From NCBI GenBank assembly GCA_029238785.1, contig JAQWFN010000078.1, positions 1-40,698 on the forward strand: DNA of 40,698 nt, read 5' to 3'. Each line of letters starts with the position of its first letter. Positions within the stretch are counted from its first letter, which is position 1. Position numbers and translations under genes: made by a program. This document shows, piece by piece, positions 38,349 to 40,698 of the stretch. The notes under the pieces were generated by a model. The model saw only the letters and a program-made list of their open reading frames with translations. It searched no databases and was not told the origin of the DNA. Origin of the DNA: Flavobacteriales bacterium. GTDB lineage: Bacteria; Bacteroidota; Bacteroidia; Flavobacteriales_D; Sanyastnellaceae.

Positions 38349-39507
38349 TTGCCTTGCTATTATCTGTTTTCTTATTCTTTAGCAGTGGCGTTTGATCACG
38401 TGTTGACTTGTTCAAACTCTGTCTTGCTTGGGTTGCCAGCGCCAACACCGTCTCATTAGTTGACGAATTTTTTGGTAGCTCCAATCGTTCCTTTAATTTA
38501 ATTCCGAGAAACTCCTTTAGATTAATGAATCCAGAAGAGCCCTTGGTATCATCATTCGCAGCTAGGGCATTATCTGGGATGTTCGTTGGTACACTTTCTT
38601 TAGGAAGGTCTTGAGCAACTAGAACGATATTAGGGCTAACATCATCTTGATCAAATACTAATTTTGCAGCCTTACTCAACATCATTGCAGGGACATCTAT
38701 TCGAACTCTAGGGATAATTCCATTGTTTGCCAAGGCTTGTTTTGGCGCCTTTTCTTCTGCTCTCAGACCTGTGCCTTGAAATAGGTCCTGAGCAGGAAAC
38801 GTTGTTTGTATTGGAGTGCTCGTGATTGGTAAATCTAAGCTCTTCTTCGTCTCTATATTGGCTAAAGCTCTAGCAGAAATTGATTCCGGATTATTTTGAA
38901 AGATGACCACAGCAAAAATGAACATGGCGGCAACCGCAGCAGCCGAATACCACCACATGGCCACTACCTTTTCTCTTTTCTTAAGATCCGCTTTGTGAGC
39001 ATAAGTCACTTTTGGAACTCCAAGAATGTATTTTCGATCAATTGCCAGGTTATGACTATCTCCCTCGTGGTTTGCTGCCCAGTTTGTTTCCTCATTTGTT
39101 AGCTCATCATCCAAAGTATCTCTCAATGTTTCTTTAGAAGCAAATTGAACTACTTCCACATTAAGATAGCATCTTTCGAGATGAGCTTTTTCTCTTGCTA
39201 CGGAGGGGTTTTGCTTGCATAGCTTATTTAGTTCAATGCGCTCTTCTTTTGAAGCATCACCCTCAAGAACAGCAATAATCAGTTCTTGGATTGACAGGTC
39301 TGGATTGGCGCTACTTCTGTGGAGGCTTAATTTGTGCGCGAAAGCTTCAGAATCTGGACTAATGAGGGGTAAGTAGAACTCAAATTCAATATTTAACTCC
39401 GGATGATCTTGAATGAATTGACGCAACAAGGCCTCATCCTCAGCAGAGCAAGTTCCCTCATAGAGGTCGAGCAAATACGCTTCATAATTATCCTTGTTGA
39501 TTTTCAT
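38308..39507 (-). CDS. Membrane-bound anti-sigma-factor-like protein
   Basis: A 399-residue protein with an N-terminal cytoplasmic region (~1-183) that opens NYEAYLLDLYEGTCSAEDEALLRQFI, an anti-sigma-like start common in Bacteroidota ECF partners. A motif of the same kind recurs near residues 72-95 (IQELIIAVLEGDASKEERIELNKL). One membrane helix follows at ~184-203 (MWWYSAAAVAAMFIFAVVIF). The ~195-residue extracytoplasmic part is low in recognisable features and has no FecR-type domain. Its ATG overlaps the sigma factor stop (ATGA at 39504-39507), so they are translationally coupled. It probably sequesters the sigma factor at the membrane until a signal releases it. Confidence 0.75.
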   Translation of the reverse strand: MKINKDNYEAYLLDLYEGTCSAEDEALLRQFIQDHPELNIEFEFYLPLISPDSEAFAHKLSLHRSSANPDLSIQELIIAVLEGDASKEERIELNKLCKQNPSVAREKAHLERCYLNVEVVQFASKETLRDTLDDELTNEETNWAANHEGDSHNLAIDRKYILGVPKVTYAHKADLKKREKVVAMWWYSAAAVAAMFIFAVVIFQNNPESISARALANIETKKSLDLPITSTPIQTTFPAQDLFQGTGLRAEEKAPKQALANNGIIPRVRIDVPAMMLSKAAKLVFDQDDVSPNIVLVAQDLPKESVPTNIPDNALAANDDTKGSSGFINLKEFLGIKLKERLELPKNSSTNETVLALATQARQSLNKSTRDQTPLLKNKKTDNSKAISLQIGRFSYERN

Positions 39508-39989
39508 ATCAAGTATTCAATTTTCACAAGATATTTTTTCAAAGCCACTCTCGCTCGGTAGATATATACCTTGACTTGAGCCTCATTCAATCCTGTAATT
39601 TCACCTATTTCTTCATAACTGTAACCTTCATAATCGCGAAGCATGATCACATGTTGCTGCGATTCTGGTAGTTTTTTAATGGCCTCATCGAGTATTTCTT
39701 GAAGATCCGAGTAGTGATTTGTGTGGGCCAATTTATTCAAATCGGCATGCTCAATATCGCCTCTTTTCTTCTCTCGTCGAATAAAATCGATCATGGTTCT
39801 GTAACCCGTAGTAAAGAGGTATGACTTGGCTTTTTCGAAGCTTACCTCCTCCACTTTGAGCCACATTTTGGTGAAGGCATCTTGCACCACATCCTTCGCC
39901 TGCTCCTCGTTCCTCAAGTTTTTGAGGATGAAACGGTACAAGTTATCGGAGAATTGCTCCACACATGTATTGTACTGGCCGACAGTCAT
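39504..39989 (-). CDS. ECF-type RNA polymerase sigma factor
   Basis: A 161-residue sigma-70 family regulator. Region 2 is at ~10-75 (LYRFILKNLRNEEQAKDVVQDAFTKMW) and region 4 at ~105-158 (LPESQQHVIMLRDYEGYSYEEIGEITGLNEAQVKVYIYRARVAL). Regions 1 and 3 are absent, as in extracytoplasmic-function factors. It is co-transcribed with the downstream membrane anti-sigma-like gene. Neither a FecR-type partner nor a TonB receptor lies next to it, so iron-siderophore control is not indicated. Its regulon is unknown. Confidence 0.93.
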   Translation of the reverse strand: MTVGQYNTCVEQFSDNLYRFILKNLRNEEQAKDVVQDAFTKMWLKVEEVSFEKAKSYLFTTGYRTMIDFIRREKKRGDIEHADLNKLAHTNHYSDLQEILDEAIKKLPESQQHVIMLRDYEGYSYEEIGEITGLNEAQVKVYIYRARVALKKYLVKIEYLI

Positions 39990-40040
39990 GTTTTGGTTTA
40001 TTGAATGTAAGACGCACTCGTTGATTTAAAAGTTACACAT

Positions 40041-40075
40041 AAAAAAAGTGCCTCACCTTTAAGATGGGGCACTTT
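40041..40075 (-). terminator. Intrinsic terminator after the 48-residue gene
   Basis: On the minus strand AAAGTGCC (40075-40068) pairs with GGCACTTT (40052-40045) around a 15-base loop and runs into T residues (plus-strand A at 40041-40047). It lies 42 bases past the small gene's stop, supporting that gene as transcribed. Confidence 0.85.
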
Positions 40076-40117
40076 GTGAAATTTAACTCTAATCTTGAAT
40101 CCTGAAAAGGATGATTT

Positions 40118-40264
40118 TTATTGATTTGCGGCAATTTGAATCATTTGAAGTTTCAAATCATTTACCTCCTGTAGTTTGGCCAAGTAAGCGTTTACTTTGC
40201 CGTGCTTCATGAGAAGGATTGCTTGATCTTTTAAAGCGAAGTATTTGTTTTTTAACTCTTTCAT
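40118..40264 (-). CDS. 48-residue small conserved-type protein
   Basis: A short minus-strand gene (ATG at 40264, stop at 40118-40120) for a Lys/Leu/Gln-rich helical peptide beginning MKELKNKYFALKDQAILLMK and ending LKLQMIQIAANQ. It has no signal peptide or membrane helix. I have an impression of similar short Lys/Leu-rich proteins in other Bacteroidota, without known function. An intrinsic terminator follows it and separates it from the sigma factor gene downstream, so it looks like an independent transcript. A helical hairpin mediating protein or RNA contact is possible but unproven. Confidence 0.65.
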   Translation of the reverse strand: MKELKNKYFALKDQAILLMKHGKVNAYLAKLQEVNDLKLQMIQIAANQ

Positions 40265-40698
40265 GGCCTAAATTTTTAATGTTTGATAGGCTTAATTCAA
40301 ACAGCGTGCCAAAAAATTATTTTCTGAAAACCATTGTGCTTTTTCGAGGTGATTTGAGATGGTGGAGTATCGACTTTGGCATGGTTGAACTTCGGCTGAC
40401 TTCGACTCCGCTCAGTCAGCGAGCGGGTGTGGTGAGTGTGGGAATTGCTTGTTTACAAACTGAGGGTGTTCATTCACAAAAAGGGGCTTGAACTTCTTTT
40501 TATTTTCGGAGGTCCGTTCTACCTTGGTCTTGCTGGTTAGGTGAGTGGGGGTGGGGGCTAGGGAAAACGTCCAGAATGTCCTCATGTCGCCGATCGTATT
40601 ATTGGGCTTGCGGGTCATCTAGGCGGGAGTTTTGACATTGAAGGGCTGAAGTGGATAGCAAGCGCCCATCAAAATCCTGCGCGAGGTCTGCCTAGAGC
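40265..40698. other. 434-base region without a convincing gene; repeat-like, G-rich end
   Basis: Short frames on both strands have no recognisable content. The segment is richer in G than the rest of the window (for example GTGAGTGGGGGTGGGGG near 40541). It holds an inverted repeat GCTGAC/GTCAGC at 40395-40420 and TCTAGGC/GCCTAGA at 40618-40624 and 40690-40696. A further pairing, GGGC/GCCC, is near 40647-40670. It may be part of a dispersed intergenic repeat or the start of a feature cut by the window edge. Confidence 0.4.
40395..40420. repeat. REP-like inverted repeat
   Basis: GCTGAC (40395-40400) and GTCAGC (40415-40420) flank TTCGACTCCGCTCA. The core TTCGACTCCGCTCAG resembles a short palindromic intergenic sequence that I recall as recurrent in Bacteroidota genomes. 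Only one copy is present in this window. Confidence 0.45.

Noticed and set aside
40219-40491. 90-codon plus-strand frame near the right end
   Set aside because: It overlaps the 48-residue gene on the other strand, has no domain, and its second half is the REP-like sequence.

Overview
The window reads as a chromosomal segment of a marine-type Bacteroidota, most likely Flavobacteriales or a Cryomorphaceae/Schleiferiaceae-like lineage. This rests on type IX secretion (T9SS) signatures: two type A sorting tails, one gliding-type (type B) C-terminal domain, and a PorP/SprF plus OmpA partner pair. It also rests on an RprX/RprY-like two-component system, promoters of the Bacteroidota form TTTG...TAnnTTTG, a DnaG with a degraded zinc site, and little sign of Shine-Dalgarno dependence. 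No plasmid, phage, transposase or CRISPR signal was seen. Most of the window is ordinary core and accessory chromosome.

Layout. 1-1211 (minus): a soluble response regulator / histidine kinase / response regulator cassette, the last regulator cut by the window edge. 1333-2973: a secreted lipase-like hydrolase with a T9SS tail, facing an XRE regulator. 3462-6148: a polysaccharide deacetylase and a YhdH-type reductase (minus), divergent from a VAT-1-like oxidoreductase. 6220-9207: leuS. 9204-17812 (minus): a T9SS trio of a 1790-residue adhesin-like protein, PorP/SprF and a TPR/PD40/OmpA lipidless envelope protein. 17980-18050: tRNA-Gln. 18168-20933: an aminomuconate-semialdehyde-type dehydrogenase and an OmpA-like lipoprotein. 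21247-22218: a cysteine-rich repeat lipoprotein. 22318-26856: recJ facing an mscS-dnaG operon. 26951-29694: an unknown helical protein coupled to an SSS-type transporter. 29757-31947: a small T9SS protein and a collagen-like surface protein, facing a second XRE paralogue. 32431-35438 (minus): TonB and the RprXY-like pair. 36001-38125: prs-rplY-pth. 38308-39989 (minus): ECF sigma factor with a membrane anti-sigma-like protein. 40118-40264: a 48-residue small protein. The last ~430 bases hold no convincing gene.

The most interesting region is the 560-base gap between the RprX-like kinase and prs (35439-36000). It holds two back-to-back intrinsic terminators of opposite orientation. Each can be paired with a TAnnTTTG box 130-145 bases upstream, which suggests two convergent small RNAs. 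The minus-strand candidate folds into a compact multi-branched structure, with wobble pairs that work only on that strand. Next to it, TTAAC-type direct repeats at 10, 11 and 9 base steps look like an OmpR-family operator, plausibly for the adjacent RprY-like regulator. All of this is read from the sequence and is untested.

Limits: family names come from motif recognition without database searches. Promoter, operator and small RNA calls rest on consensus matching and hand folding.
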